A stretch of 64,000 nt of DNA from Thermosaccharophagus gerlachensis (lineage in GTDB: Bacteria; Armatimonadota; Fervidibacteria; Fervidibacterales; Thermosaccharophagaceae), in contig JBGOEV010000003.1 in NCBI GenBank assembly GCA_041538025.1, positions 41,234-105,233 on the forward strand, written 5' to 3'. Below are positions 26,126 through 35,316 of the stretch, one piece after another. A program made the translations under genes and the position numbers. Within the stretch, counting starts at the first letter, position 1. Each line of letters starts with the position of its first letter. The notes beneath the pieces are model-generated. The model had not been told where the DNA came from and made no database searches. It worked only from the letters and a program-made list of their open reading frames with translations.

Positions 26126-27264
26126 TGTTTTGGGCGTCTTCCGTTGAGCAGTATGAATGGCGCACAGCTTCCCACTGCCACACCGATTTTCTTGAGTTGC
26201 TCAATTGATTCAATCTTGCAGGTGGCGCGCACTTTTATAATTCGTTGAGCAGTGATTGGTCCTATGCCCGGAACCCTGAGCAATACTTCCATCGGTGCTG
26301 TGTTTATCTCAACTGGGAAGAATTCTGGGTGTGATATTGCCCATGCAATCTTTGGATTGATGCCAGATAGCAAGTTGCCAGCGCTGTCAAAGATGAGTTC
26401 GTCAAGTTCAAACCCGTAGAAGCGTAACAGCCAATCAGCTTGGTATAGCCGAATTTGCCTTTCGCTTGGTGTTGGCTTACATGCTTCCATTGGTGTGCCA
26501 GCTATTGGCACGAAGCCACTGTAGTAAGCACGATGCAAATTGTGTTTTTTGTATAGCTCCCAAGTTGTGCTAAGTATTTCCCTGTCCGATTCCCCGGCTG
26601 CACCTACCACAAGTTGAGTTGTATAACCGCACTTGAGCAACCCTTCTTTAGCGCATTCGCCTATGCGCTTTATTGTTTCCCAGATCTCGTTAAAGTTTTT
26701 GCTTGGCGCTATTTCTTTAAGCCTGTTTTCGTTTGGTGCTTCAAGGTTGCATGAGAGCCTGTCAGCGAGTTTTGCAGCTTGCTTTATCGCTTCTTCGCTT
26801 GCCCCGGGCATCACCTTGAGGTGCAGGTAGCCTTTGTAGCCGAATCTCTTGCGCAGTATGTATGCTGTCTCTATCAACCTTTCCATCGTTGCGTCAGCGT
26901 TCTCACGGATAGCCGAACTTAGGAACAAACCTTTGACGATGCCTCTTTTCGCCATCTCAATGAAAGCCGACGCAAGCTCTTCTGGTTCAAGGCTGACCAC
27001 CCTTTTATCAACGAGACAGCTTGTGCCACAGTAGCGACAGTCGTTTTTGCAAGCGTTTGTTAGCAATGTTTTAAGCAACGGAACTTGTTTAGTCCCTTTC
27101 ATTGATGGTGCTCTCGCCACATAAATTGACTCAATGAGCCTCCTTATGATCAGTTCGCTTGATGCAGGAGAAACTTCGGTCAGCTTTTGAGGTTCTTCTA
27201 ATGGGTCAGCAACTTCAACACATGCTTCAACCGAAAGCAGTCTCAATCTATCTACCAATTCCAT
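26089..27264 (-). CDS. radical SAM protein with C-terminal helix-hairpin-helix (putative DNA modification/repair)
   Basis: 391 residues. CKNDCRYCG near residue 75 is a CxxxCxxC radical-SAM cluster motif. The TIM-barrel core contains LEAPNENRL, and the last 80 residues contain a helix-hairpin-helix, LLRVPGIGPITAQRIIKV, that should bind DNA. This is the architecture of the family called putative DNA modification/repair radical SAM protein, related to spore-photoproduct lyase. The partner protein often encoded beside it is not here. The start ATG has only a weak ribosome site. Confidence 0.87.
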   Translation of the reverse strand: MELVDRLRLLSVEACVEVADPLEEPQKLTEVSPASSELIIRRLIESIYVARAPSMKGTKQVPLLKTLLTNACKNDCRYCGTSCLVDKRVVSLEPEELASAFIEMAKRGIVKGLFLSSAIRENADATMERLIETAYILRKRFGYKGYLHLKVMPGASEEAIKQAAKLADRLSCNLEAPNENRLKEIAPSKNFNEIWETIKRIGECAKEGLLKCGYTTQLVVGAAGESDREILSTTWELYKKHNLHRAYYSGFVPIAGTPMEACKPTPSERQIRLYQADWLLRFYGFELDELIFDSAGNLLSGINPKIAWAISHPEFFPVEINTAPMEVLLRVPGIGPITAQRIIKVRATCKIESIEQLKKIGVAVGSCAPFILLNGRRPKHYVPSLPFEQGQ

Positions 27265-27334
27265 CTTCCATCACTGCCAGCTGTGAATCAATTTTTGAAA
27301 CTGCCTTTCGTTTGCCAAAATCATGGCACAGTGT

Positions 27335-29125
27335 TCATGGTAATTCAAACATGAGCACTACCTCTTTTTCCCTACCTACGACATCGTCTCCAGCAGTGAC
27401 TGTGCCATATATGCGTTCATCAGTCAGTTTAGCGCCTTTGTAGTTAAGTGATACTGAACGGACGACGAAGTCATCAACTTGAGTTCTGTCAACGCTTTGT
27501 GGCTCTATGCGCACTTTGGTGACCTTCCACACTAACATGTCCTTTGGGATGCGTAGCGATGTGGCGATCGCCCTCTTATTAGGTTCTGGTGCAATCTGTG
27601 ACACTTCCTTCTCGTTGACGAAAACCTTCACAGGGGCATCCAGTTCGGAAAGCTCAAGTCGCAACTCTGCATCTTCAGTTGCCTTGTATGGCGTCTTTTG
27701 ATTGTAAACAAAAACGCGGTAGTTGGCTTGTTCCCCCCAACCTTCACAGATTGCTTTGAGTGAGAGCACTTTCATTCCATCCGAAAGCTGTGTAGTGTCT
27801 ATCTCACCCTCCCAAAGCGATACGCAGTCTTCATCCCTTACCTTTCTCAGCTCAACCCATTTACCTATTCCAAGCCTTGCTAAAACAGTTTTCGCGTCAG
27901 CATGCAATCTGACTGTTTGGACAGACAGCTTCTGAATTCCAGAGTATGTCGGAATCAAAGAGAAACCACCATAAGAGACGGTCACTGGCGGATCAATCGG
28001 CATTGGAGAAAGTTTGAGCAGGGCTTGGGTGTAGTATGAGTTCACACTGTTCTCATCAACTCGGACTATTGAAAACCCTTGAGGATACCCGTCGGGGTTT
28101 GGACCTGTCCACCAACTTCCTGAAAGGGCACCGCTTATAAACTGCTTCCAAGCCCCAAAGTTGATGCAGTAGTTGCGATGCTCATGCCCAGATAGAACAG
28201 CGAGCAATCGGCAGTGTCCAAATACACCGAGCAACCACAACGCTTGTATTGTCGGCAGCTGAGTTAACGGTGCATGCGTTAAGAGGATGACTTTTGTTCC
28301 AGCCTTCAAGTGCCCTGCATATTGCCTGAGCCATTCCATCTCCGTCTGTTCAAGCCCTATAGCTAAGCTTCTGTCTCTGACTGGGTGGAGGTCAAGAGCG
28401 ATAAAATGGATTCCAGCATACTCAAAGCCAAAGTATGTGGGATTGAGGAAAGTTTCAAACATGCCCTTTGCATATTCTTCCGAGAATGTGTCAACATCGC
28501 CCTTGAAGTTGACGCAAACCACATCATGGTTTCCAATGATGTGGTAAACAGGCACTTTTATGCCATCCCATGCGCCCTTGTATAATTCAAACCATTGCTT
28601 TGCTACGCTTTGTGCGACATTATCTCCCAGAGCCACAAGGTCGCCTGTTACAGCAATGAAAGAAAGCTCGAGTTTCGCTTCACTAAGCCGCCTTATGAGT
28701 TGGGAGAGCGTTACAGCAGTTGCTGGGCTTGCAATGTGCACATCTGTTATATGTGCAAACAGGAATGGGAGCTTTTGTTCATCCTTTACAAGCGGGAAGT
28801 CAACTTGGATGACTTTTTCATTCTTCGTCCCTTTAATCCTCTTGAACCAACCATCAACTGCCTTATAGCCACTTGGTTGTGTGATGTAGACGAATTTCCT
28901 TTGTTCCGAGATGATAAGCTCATACATCCCATTAGCATTAGTGGTGCTAACTTGCTTACCATCCGAGACGAGCACTCCTGTTAAAGCTGGCTCGCCATCA
29001 TCTCTCAAGCCGTTTCTGTTAACATCTTCATAAACACTCCCGCACACCTTCAATGCCTGTGCAAGCCCGAGCAGGGAAAGCATTAAGGCAACCGACAGGC
29101 TTTTGAAAACGGTTTGATGGCTCAT
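27335..29125 (-). CDS. secreted calcineurin-like metallophosphoesterase with N-terminal SdrD_B-like domain
   Basis: 596 residues. A signal peptide ends near AQA at about residue 24. Residues 27-110 form a Cna/SdrD B-type beta domain (SVYEDVNRNGLRDDGEPAL, a possible calcium site). The catalytic domain then shows AHITDVHI, VTGDLVALGD, IIGNHD, LLTHAPL and SGHEHR, the full dinuclear metal set. A further beta-sandwich of about 250 residues ends the protein. It probably hydrolyses phosphoesters outside the cytoplasm. It is transcribed away from grpE. Confidence 0.9.
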   Translation of the reverse strand: MSHQTVFKSLSVALMLSLLGLAQALKVCGSVYEDVNRNGLRDDGEPALTGVLVSDGKQVSTTNANGMYELIISEQRKFVYITQPSGYKAVDGWFKRIKGTKNEKVIQVDFPLVKDEQKLPFLFAHITDVHIASPATAVTLSQLIRRLSEAKLELSFIAVTGDLVALGDNVAQSVAKQWFELYKGAWDGIKVPVYHIIGNHDVVCVNFKGDVDTFSEEYAKGMFETFLNPTYFGFEYAGIHFIALDLHPVRDRSLAIGLEQTEMEWLRQYAGHLKAGTKVILLTHAPLTQLPTIQALWLLGVFGHCRLLAVLSGHEHRNYCINFGAWKQFISGALSGSWWTGPNPDGYPQGFSIVRVDENSVNSYYTQALLKLSPMPIDPPVTVSYGGFSLIPTYSGIQKLSVQTVRLHADAKTVLARLGIGKWVELRKVRDEDCVSLWEGEIDTTQLSDGMKVLSLKAICEGWGEQANYRVFVYNQKTPYKATEDAELRLELSELDAPVKVFVNEKEVSQIAPEPNKRAIATSLRIPKDMLVWKVTKVRIEPQSVDRTQVDDFVVRSVSLNYKGAKLTDERIYGTVTAGDDVVGREKEVVLMFELP

Positions 29126-29244
29126 TTTTCATCTCCCCTCCCATGAAACGTTGCTACAATGTAATTTGGTAACGGCTTTACCGCTCTTCCTTACCCACTC
29201 ACTTTCCCTATGATGGCATAATTTGAGCAGGGAGGGTTATCGCG

Positions 29245-29970
29245 ATGAGTGATAATGGAACGAAAAACGGTGTAGGAGAGATCTTTGAGGAGGCATCTAA
29301 TAGCGAAGTAGCTGAGAAGGAAGTTGAGCAACATACGGATGAGCCAACCAAGGTTGTTGGTGAGGAAGCTTGTGGCGAAGGAGCTGAGTTAAGCGAGGTA
29401 GAAGTTTCTGAGGTGCAGGCAGAACTTGAGACATTGCAAAAGCATATTGAAGAACTTAGGCGTGAGAATGAGGAGTTGCGTGATAAGTGGTTGCGCGTGG
29501 TCGCTGAATACCAAAACCTGCGTCGCAGAGTGATGTCAGAGAGGGCTTTCGCTTTCCGTGAGGGGAAAAAGCAAACGCTCGTTGAGCTTTTATACGTGCT
29601 TGATGACCTTGAGCGTTCAATTGAAGCCATGAAAGAGGGTAAAGCTTCGGACTTGGACGCGATTAAGGAAGGCGTTGAGCTTGTGCATAAGCGGTTTGTG
29701 AGCGCGCTTCAAAAGTTGGGAGTGAGAGCAATACCGAGCTTGAATGAGCGGTTTGATCCAACCCTCCATGAAGCCGTTGAGAGAATTGAGACAGAGGAGT
29801 TTGAGGATGGGACAATCATTGAGGAGGTTCAGCGTGGCTATATGATGGATGATATTGTGCTGCGTCCGGCGAGGGTGAAGGTTGCAGTTTCGCCAGTCCG
29901 TGTTGAGCAAGGGTCAGATGAGCAGAAGGACAAGGGTGAGAATGAGCATTCTGAGGGAGCGGTTGAGTAA
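29245..29970 (+). CDS. grpE: nucleotide exchange factor GrpE
   Basis: 241 residues. The first 60 are strongly acidic and probably disordered. The long helix follows (LQKHIEELRRENEELRDKWL), then RVVAEYQNLRRRV and the beta-wing with GVRAIPSLNERFDPTLHEAV. It releases ADP from DnaK. A GGGAGGG site precedes the ATG. dnaJ follows 34 bases downstream; dnaK is not in the window. No CIRCE inverted repeat is visible upstream. Confidence 0.94.
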   Translation: MSDNGTKNGVGEIFEEASNSEVAEKEVEQHTDEPTKVVGEEACGEGAELSEVEVSEVQAELETLQKHIEELRRENEELRDKWLRVVAEYQNLRRRVMSERAFAFREGKKQTLVELLYVLDDLERSIEAMKEGKASDLDAIKEGVELVHKRFVSALQKLGVRAIPSLNERFDPTLHEAVERIETEEFEDGTIIEEVQRGYMMDDIVLRPARVKVAVSPVRVEQGSDEQKDKGENEHSEGAVE

Positions 29971-30004
29971 GAGCTTACAAAACCTTTACGGGGGTTGAAT
30001 AAAG

Positions 30005-31159
30005 ATGCCGTCCTCGGATTACAAAGACTACTATGCGATACTTGGCGTTCCACGCAATGCCACTCAAGAGGAAATTAAGCGTGCCTTCAAGCGTTTAGCA
30101 AAGGAGTGGCACCCTGACCTAAACCCACATAGGCGTAAGGAGGCTGAGGAACGCTTCAAAGAAATCGCCGAAGCTTACCAAGTGTTAAGCGACCCAGAGA
30201 AGCGTCGGATATATGACTTATATGGGCGAGTGGATGTGCAGACGACGGGTGTCCCATCTTGGAGCGACTTTAGTGCGTATGACCCATTTAGCGAGTTGTT
30301 TGATATATTTGATGCCTTCTTTGGTGTCGGGACGAGAAGGACGAGGTATGAGCGTAGGACAGAAAGAGGTGAGGATGTCTCAATTGAGCTTCCAGTGACA
30401 CTTGAAGAAGCCTATCATGGTGCTTCAAAGGAGATAGAAGTGCCTTTGCTTGTGACATGCACTTATTGTGGTGGCACAGGCGCAACGAGGGGAAGCATGC
30501 GCACATGCAGAGAATGTGGTGGGAGTGGTAGGGTCACATATTCGCAAACAAGCTTTGGTGGTTTCGTCAGGTCAATAACGACTATTCCATGTCCAACATG
30601 CGGTGGCACCGGTAGAGCGATTGAGGACATTTGCAAGCACTGTGGTGGTGCCGGGAGGAGGGAAGAAGTCCAAAAAATTACCGTTGAGATACCGCCCGGA
30701 GTTGATGAAGGGAGCGAATTGCGTCTACCAGGGAGGGGCAATGCCGGGAAGCATGGAGGTTCTCACGGTGATTTATACATTCGTATTCGCCTGTTGCCAC
30801 ATGAGCGCTTCACGAGGAAAGGAAAAGACCTTTACACGGATGTAAAAATCACATTCCCTCAAGCTGCTTTAGGTGATGTGATTAACATACAAACACTTGA
30901 TGGCGATGTTGAGCTGATCATACCTCCCGGGACGCAACCGGGAGAAGTGTTTCGCATACCGCAGAAAGGCATGCCAACATTGAGCGGGAAGGGTAAAGGT
31001 GACCTCTATGTGAGTGTAAAGGTTGAAGTCCCGAAGCATTTGACACAGCAGCAACGCAAATTGCTCCTTGAGTTAGCTGCGAGTATGAATGTTCACCCAA
31101 AAGGCGCAGATAAATCTTTCCTTGAGAAGCTTAAAGGGGTTTTCGGGCAACGCAAGTGA
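30005..31159 (+). CDS. dnaJ: chaperone DnaJ
   Basis: 384 residues. The J domain is at the N-terminus (YYAILGVPRNATQEEIKRAF) with the HPD motif in EWHPDLNP. A short Gly/Phe-rich linker follows. Four zinc repeats between about residues 150 and 220 read CTYCGGTG, CRECGGSG, CPTCGGTG and CKHCGGAG, followed by the C-terminal peptide-binding domains. A full-length type I Hsp40 that stimulates DnaK. Probably co-transcribed with grpE. Confidence 0.96.
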   Translation: MPSSDYKDYYAILGVPRNATQEEIKRAFKRLAKEWHPDLNPHRRKEAEERFKEIAEAYQVLSDPEKRRIYDLYGRVDVQTTGVPSWSDFSAYDPFSELFDIFDAFFGVGTRRTRYERRTERGEDVSIELPVTLEEAYHGASKEIEVPLLVTCTYCGGTGATRGSMRTCRECGGSGRVTYSQTSFGGFVRSITTIPCPTCGGTGRAIEDICKHCGGAGRREEVQKITVEIPPGVDEGSELRLPGRGNAGKHGGSHGDLYIRIRLLPHERFTRKGKDLYTDVKITFPQAALGDVINIQTLDGDVELIIPPGTQPGEVFRIPQKGMPTLSGKGKGDLYVSVKVEVPKHLTQQQRKLLLELAASMNVHPKGADKSFLEKLKGVFGQRK

Positions 31160-31190
31160 AAAATGCTGTAAGGCAATGAAGTGAAAAAGC

Positions 31191-31209
31191 ACAACCCTCA
31201 AAGGGTTGT
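31191..31209 (+). terminator. possible intrinsic terminator between dnaJ and gyrA
   Basis: ACAACCCT and AGGGTTGT form perfect eight-base arms with a three-base loop. A run of six T residues starts only about 13 bases later, so termination may be partial and read-through into gyrA is possible. Confidence 0.4.
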
Positions 31210-31243
31210 TGTGCCAGCCACTTTTTTGAGGGGGTGAATACCT

Positions 31244-33727
31244 TTGTCGGTATCAATAGCTCGTGAAATTATCCCAGTAAGCATAATTGACGAGATGCGC
31301 ACATCCTACATTCGCTATGCGATGAGCGTTATAGTCAGCCGTGCTCTGCCTGACGTTAGGGACGGCTTAAAGCCAGTCCAAAGGCGCATACTTTATGCGA
31401 TGTATGAACAGCGCATGTTCCCAGATAGACCGAGAGAGAAATGTGCAGCCGTTGTTGGAGAGGTGATGAAGAAATATCACCCACATGGTGATGCTCCTAT
31501 CTACGATGCACTTGTTCGCATGGCGCAGGACTTTAATACGCGCTACCCGCTAATTGACGGGCATGGCAACTTCGGGAGCATAGATGGTGACCCACCTGCA
31601 GCGATGAGATACACAGAATGCAGGCTCTCGCCTATAGCAATGGCGATGCTTGAGGACATAGACAAGGAGACGGTTGACTTACGACCAAACTACGATGAGA
31701 AGTATCTTGAGCCAGTGGTGCTACCGTCAAAGATACCCAACTTGCTAATCAACGGTGCGACTGGAATCGCTGTCGCAATGGCTACAAACATCCCACCTCA
31801 CAACCTTGGAGAGGTTATTGATGCGCTTATTTTGCTCATAGACAACCCAGATGCATCGCTTGAGGAGATAATGAATGTTCTTCCGGGTCCAGACTTCCCT
31901 ACGGGGGGCATAGTGCTTGGTGCAAAAGGCTTAAAGGAAGCTTATGCCACAGGCAAAGGGATGATCACAATTCAAGGGCGAGCATCAATTGAAACGCTTG
32001 AAGGGGGAAGAACAGGCATAGTCATAACAGAGCTACCGTATCAGGTGAGCAAAGAAGCGTTGATCGTCCAGATAGCGAACCTTGTCAGAGACAAAAAACT
32101 TGAAGGTGTAGTGAATGTGAACGACGAAACCGACAAAACAGGAATGCGTATAGTCATTGAGTTGCGCAGGGATGCCAATGCCAAAGTCATACTTAACAAG
32201 CTTTACAAGCACACAAGCCTGAGGACAAGCTATGGGATCATAATGCTTGCCCTCGTTGATAACCAGCCGAAGATACTCTCATTGAAGGAAATGCTTCTCC
32301 ACTTCCTTGAGCACAGGAAACAAGTTGTTAGGAGGCGCACGGAATTTGAGCTGAGAAGGGCAGAGGCAAGAGCTCACATAGTTGAGGGCTTGAGGACAGT
32401 AGCACAAAACATTGATGAAGCTATAAGGTTGATACGAAAGTCCGAGGATAGAGATGACGCACGCCAGAGGTTAATGAAGCGGTTCAGGCTGAGCGAGCAG
32501 CAGGCGAATGCAGTCCTTGATATGCCACTCGGGCGCTTGACAAGGCTTGATCAGCAAGCACTAAAGGATGAGTATCGCGAACTGATCAAGCAAATTGAAT
32601 ACCTGCGCAGTTTGCTTCGTCACCCAAGACAGCTGATGGAGGTCATAAAGGAAGAGCTTAAGAGTGTAAAGAACACATTCAAAGATCCACGGAGGACGGT
32701 GCTCGTCCCAGAGGAGCCAAGCAAGGCTTCAATTGAGGACTTAATTGACCTGCAAGACCTTGTCATCACTATAACAAGGGATGGATACATAAAGCGAGTG
32801 CCACTAAGCACATACAGGGTCCAAAGGCGTGGCGGTAAAGGCGTGCTCGCATTGACCAAGAAAGAGGAAGACACAGTCTCCCACATATTCGTTGCGACAA
32901 CTCATCACACAATCCTCTTTTTCACGAACAAAGGCAAGTGTTATCAGCTGAAGGCGCACGAAGTCCCGGTAGCTTCAAGGCAGGCTCGCGGGACGCCCAT
33001 AGTCAATTTGATACAGCTTGATGACGATGAGAGGGTTGTGGCAACAGTTCCTATAGCGAAGTTTGAGGTAGGTGGTTACCTGTTCATGTGCACGAAGATG
33101 GGCTTGGTCAAGAAAACTCCACTTGACCAATTCCAGACGAGGCTATCACGAGGTGTGCAAGCAATAAAACTTGATAAGGGTGATGAGCTCTGCTGGGTGC
33201 GCTGGACTGACGGTTCTCGTGAGATCATACTCGCAACAGCAGGTGGCATGATCATTCGCTTCTCCGAGGAAGAAGTGCGTCCGATGGGGAGGCAGGCTGG
33301 AGGTGTAAGAGGTATTAAACTGCGCCCACACGATTATGTTGTGGCGATGGACATAATTGATAAGGACGCAAACGAGATGTTGCTTGTCACTGAGAACGGT
33401 TTTGGAAAGCGAACGAAACTACAACAGGTTAAAAGGATTGGTAGGGGCGGTAAAGGCGTGATCGGCATAAAGGTGAGCGAAAGGAACGGCAGGCTTGTAT
33501 CGCTCCACATAGTGCGTGAGGATGATGAGGTGCTCCTCATCACATCAAAGGGGATATTGATAAGGCAACGGGTGAAATCAATACCGATCAGCGGTAGAGC
33601 TGCTCAAGGCATAAGGTTGATGCGCTTGGATAGCGATGATAAGGTTGCTAATACAGCTCTCGTCGTTGGCGGTAACAATTCACGCTCACATGAGGGCGGT
33701 AGCGATGGCGCAGAAGAAAAGGTTTGA
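31244..33727 (+). CDS. gyrA: DNA gyrase subunit A
   Basis: 827 residues from a TTG start preceded by GAGGGGGTG. The catalytic Arg-Tyr is in AAMRYTECR (Tyr123), and the quinolone-resistance region reads YHPHGDAPIYDALVRMAQ. The C-terminal domain has six beta-pinwheel blades and a GyrA box, VQRRGGKG, near residue 530, which distinguishes gyrase from topoisomerase IV. The residue equivalent to Escherichia coli Ser83 is Ala84, while Asp87 is kept as Asp88. The 3' end overlaps the archease gene by 23 bases. gyrB is not in the window. Confidence 0.95.
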   Translation: MSVSIAREIIPVSIIDEMRTSYIRYAMSVIVSRALPDVRDGLKPVQRRILYAMYEQRMFPDRPREKCAAVVGEVMKKYHPHGDAPIYDALVRMAQDFNTRYPLIDGHGNFGSIDGDPPAAMRYTECRLSPIAMAMLEDIDKETVDLRPNYDEKYLEPVVLPSKIPNLLINGATGIAVAMATNIPPHNLGEVIDALILLIDNPDASLEEIMNVLPGPDFPTGGIVLGAKGLKEAYATGKGMITIQGRASIETLEGGRTGIVITELPYQVSKEALIVQIANLVRDKKLEGVVNVNDETDKTGMRIVIELRRDANAKVILNKLYKHTSLRTSYGIIMLALVDNQPKILSLKEMLLHFLEHRKQVVRRRTEFELRRAEARAHIVEGLRTVAQNIDEAIRLIRKSEDRDDARQRLMKRFRLSEQQANAVLDMPLGRLTRLDQQALKDEYRELIKQIEYLRSLLRHPRQLMEVIKEELKSVKNTFKDPRRTVLVPEEPSKASIEDLIDLQDLVITITRDGYIKRVPLSTYRVQRRGGKGVLALTKKEEDTVSHIFVATTHHTILFFTNKGKCYQLKAHEVPVASRQARGTPIVNLIQLDDDERVVATVPIAKFEVGGYLFMCTKMGLVKKTPLDQFQTRLSRGVQAIKLDKGDELCWVRWTDGSREIILATAGGMIIRFSEEEVRPMGRQAGGVRGIKLRPHDYVVAMDIIDKDANEMLLVTENGFGKRTKLQQVKRIGRGGKGVIGIKVSERNGRLVSLHIVREDDEVLLITSKGILIRQRVKSIPISGRAAQGIRLMRLDSDDKVANTALVVGGNNSRSHEGGSDGAEEKV

Positions 33728-34157
33728 ATTACTTGAGCATACCGCTGATAGCGGCATAGTTGCGTATGGTGATTCGCTAAAGGAGTTGTTTGAGAACGCA
33801 GCTGTCGGTATGTTCAGCATCTTAGCCGATACTGAAAAGGTTAAGCCGAAGCTATCGGTGGTGGTTGAAGTTAGTGCAAATGATTATGAAACGCTACTCG
33901 TAGCTTTACTGCGTGAACTTCTGTTTAAGCACGATGCGCAAGGGATTGTGTTTAGTGGCTTGGAAATTGAGGCGTTAGGCGAGTCAACCGACGAACGTGG
34001 CATAAAGAATGTGTGGTTGAAGGCGAAGGCTTTCGGTGAACCGCTTCACGAAACGGAAGCCGAATTGCATGGCTACATAAAAGCTGTAACATATCACGGA
34101 CTCCAAGTTGAGAAATGTGGAGAGGGTTGGAAAGCACAAGTCGTTTTTGATGTTTAA
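33705..34157 (+). CDS. archease (RtcB RNA ligase activator family)
   Basis: About 150 residues. FELLEHTADSGIVAYGDS is the diagnostic N-terminus with the metal-binding Asp, ELLFKHDAQG is a central conserved block, and the protein ends in VVFDV with the terminal acidic ligand. In the family archease promotes guanylylation and turnover of RtcB RNA ligase. No rtcB is present in the window. The open frame begins earlier inside gyrA, but the ATG at 33705 fits the family start and follows GGGCGGTAG. Confidence 0.92.
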   Translation: MAQKKRFELLEHTADSGIVAYGDSLKELFENAAVGMFSILADTEKVKPKLSVVVEVSANDYETLLVALLRELLFKHDAQGIVFSGLEIEALGESTDERGIKNVWLKAKAFGEPLHETEAELHGYIKAVTYHGLQVEKCGEGWKAQVVFDV

Positions 34158-34171
34158 TGGGGGGTGCTTTG

Positions 34172-35245
34172 GTGAGGGCTGTCGTGCTAAGGCTACTTCT
34201 GACAGTCGTTTTCATTATGGCTGTGCTGTCAACCTTTGGGTGTAAGGAGAAAAAGCGAAAGCCAACAGCTCTGCTCATCGGCACAGGGCGAATATGTGGC
34301 ACTGTGGTTGACGAGGATGGAACACCCATTGGCGGGGCTTTGGTTTATGTTGAAGGGTTATGGCGTGCAGCGTTGACAAATGAGAAGGGGTATTATGAGC
34401 TTTCAAAGCTACCAAGCGGGGTTTACACAGTGGTAGCATCATCACAAGGTTATCGGAAAGCTGTGCGCACGAATGTCTCGGTGAGCGATGGCAAGGTCAC
34501 AAGCGGTGTTGACTTGACGCTCGTGCGAGACCCAAAGTATGAGCCAGATACAATCCGCTTCATTGAAGTATCGCCACCAGATGGCTCAAGGATTGAGTAT
34601 GGCAAGCCAATCTTCATAAGAGGAAGCATTGAGTATGAACTCCGAAATTCAAGGTGGGGCACAATCTACATCTTCCTTGTTGACGAGGCTGGGAAAAGGT
34701 TAGTGGAAGGAACTATCAGCAGGATATCGGCGATGGCTGGTGAACATGTTGTTCCGTTTGGGAGACAAGTTGTCATACCAGAGGGTGTAGGTGAGCGCGT
34801 ATGGCTTGTGGCTGCTTTATTTGCTGGGCATGAGACTTCGGCATCCGCTGCTGACACTGTCGTATACTTGGTGGGTGTCGTCAGGGACGAAGTTACGTTT
34901 ATTGGTGCAGAACCGCAATTTGGAGCTGAGCTCATCGCTGGCGAAAAGACAAAAGTTAAGTTGAGGCTACGTTGCTCAATTGAGTCGGTTGACAGTGCTT
35001 TGCTTAAGGTTGAATTGATGGGTAGCACACGCCTCGGAAAATATACCCTAACGCTCGCTGAAAAGGAGATGCTGTTGGTGGATGGGAAACAAAAAGCACA
35101 GGAAATAGAAGTTGAGCTTGAATGCATTCCGACCGCTGACATGCCAGCGATAAAAGCGCGGGCTTTGCTCATGACGAAAGAGGGGAAAAAGACAATAGCA
35201 GCATCTTGGTCGCCAAGGTTTCTTGTAGTGGTGGGGAAGAAGTGA
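34172..35245 (+). CDS. lipoprotein with carboxypeptidase-regulatory-like domain
   Basis: About 357 residues. A lipoprotein signal with lipobox STFGC is followed by a carboxypeptidase-regulatory beta-sandwich (ICGTVVDEDGTPIGGALVYV, then YELSKLPSGVYTVVAS). The remaining 200 residues are beta-rich with no recognised catalytic residues. The GTG at 34172 has a G-rich ribosome site seven bases upstream; an ATG at 34157 overlapping the archease stop is the alternative. First gene of a seven-gene envelope block. Specific function unknown. Confidence 0.75.
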   Translation: MRAVVLRLLLTVVFIMAVLSTFGCKEKKRKPTALLIGTGRICGTVVDEDGTPIGGALVYVEGLWRAALTNEKGYYELSKLPSGVYTVVASSQGYRKAVRTNVSVSDGKVTSGVDLTLVRDPKYEPDTIRFIEVSPPDGSRIEYGKPIFIRGSIEYELRNSRWGTIYIFLVDEAGKRLVEGTISRISAMAGEHVVPFGRQVVIPEGVGERVWLVAALFAGHETSASAADTVVYLVGVVRDEVTFIGAEPQFGAELIAGEKTKVKLRLRCSIESVDSALLKVELMGSTRLGKYTLTLAEKEMLLVDGKQKAQEIEVELECIPTADMPAIKARALLMTKEGKKTIAASWSPRFLVVVGKK

Positions 35246-35316
35246 GCTTGGTAATGGATAGGCTTATGTTTATTGGGTGAGCAAATTTGTTGTTTCAATG
35301 GCGGTGTATAAACGGG

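Noticed and set aside
28287..28984. Several plus-strand ORFs of 66 to 129 residues
   Set aside because: They lie opposite the metallophosphoesterase catalytic domain and have no motifs or ribosome sites.
29126..29244. CIRCE heat-shock operator before grpE
   Set aside because: The conserved nine-base inverted repeat is absent; only an unrelated short dyad occurs.
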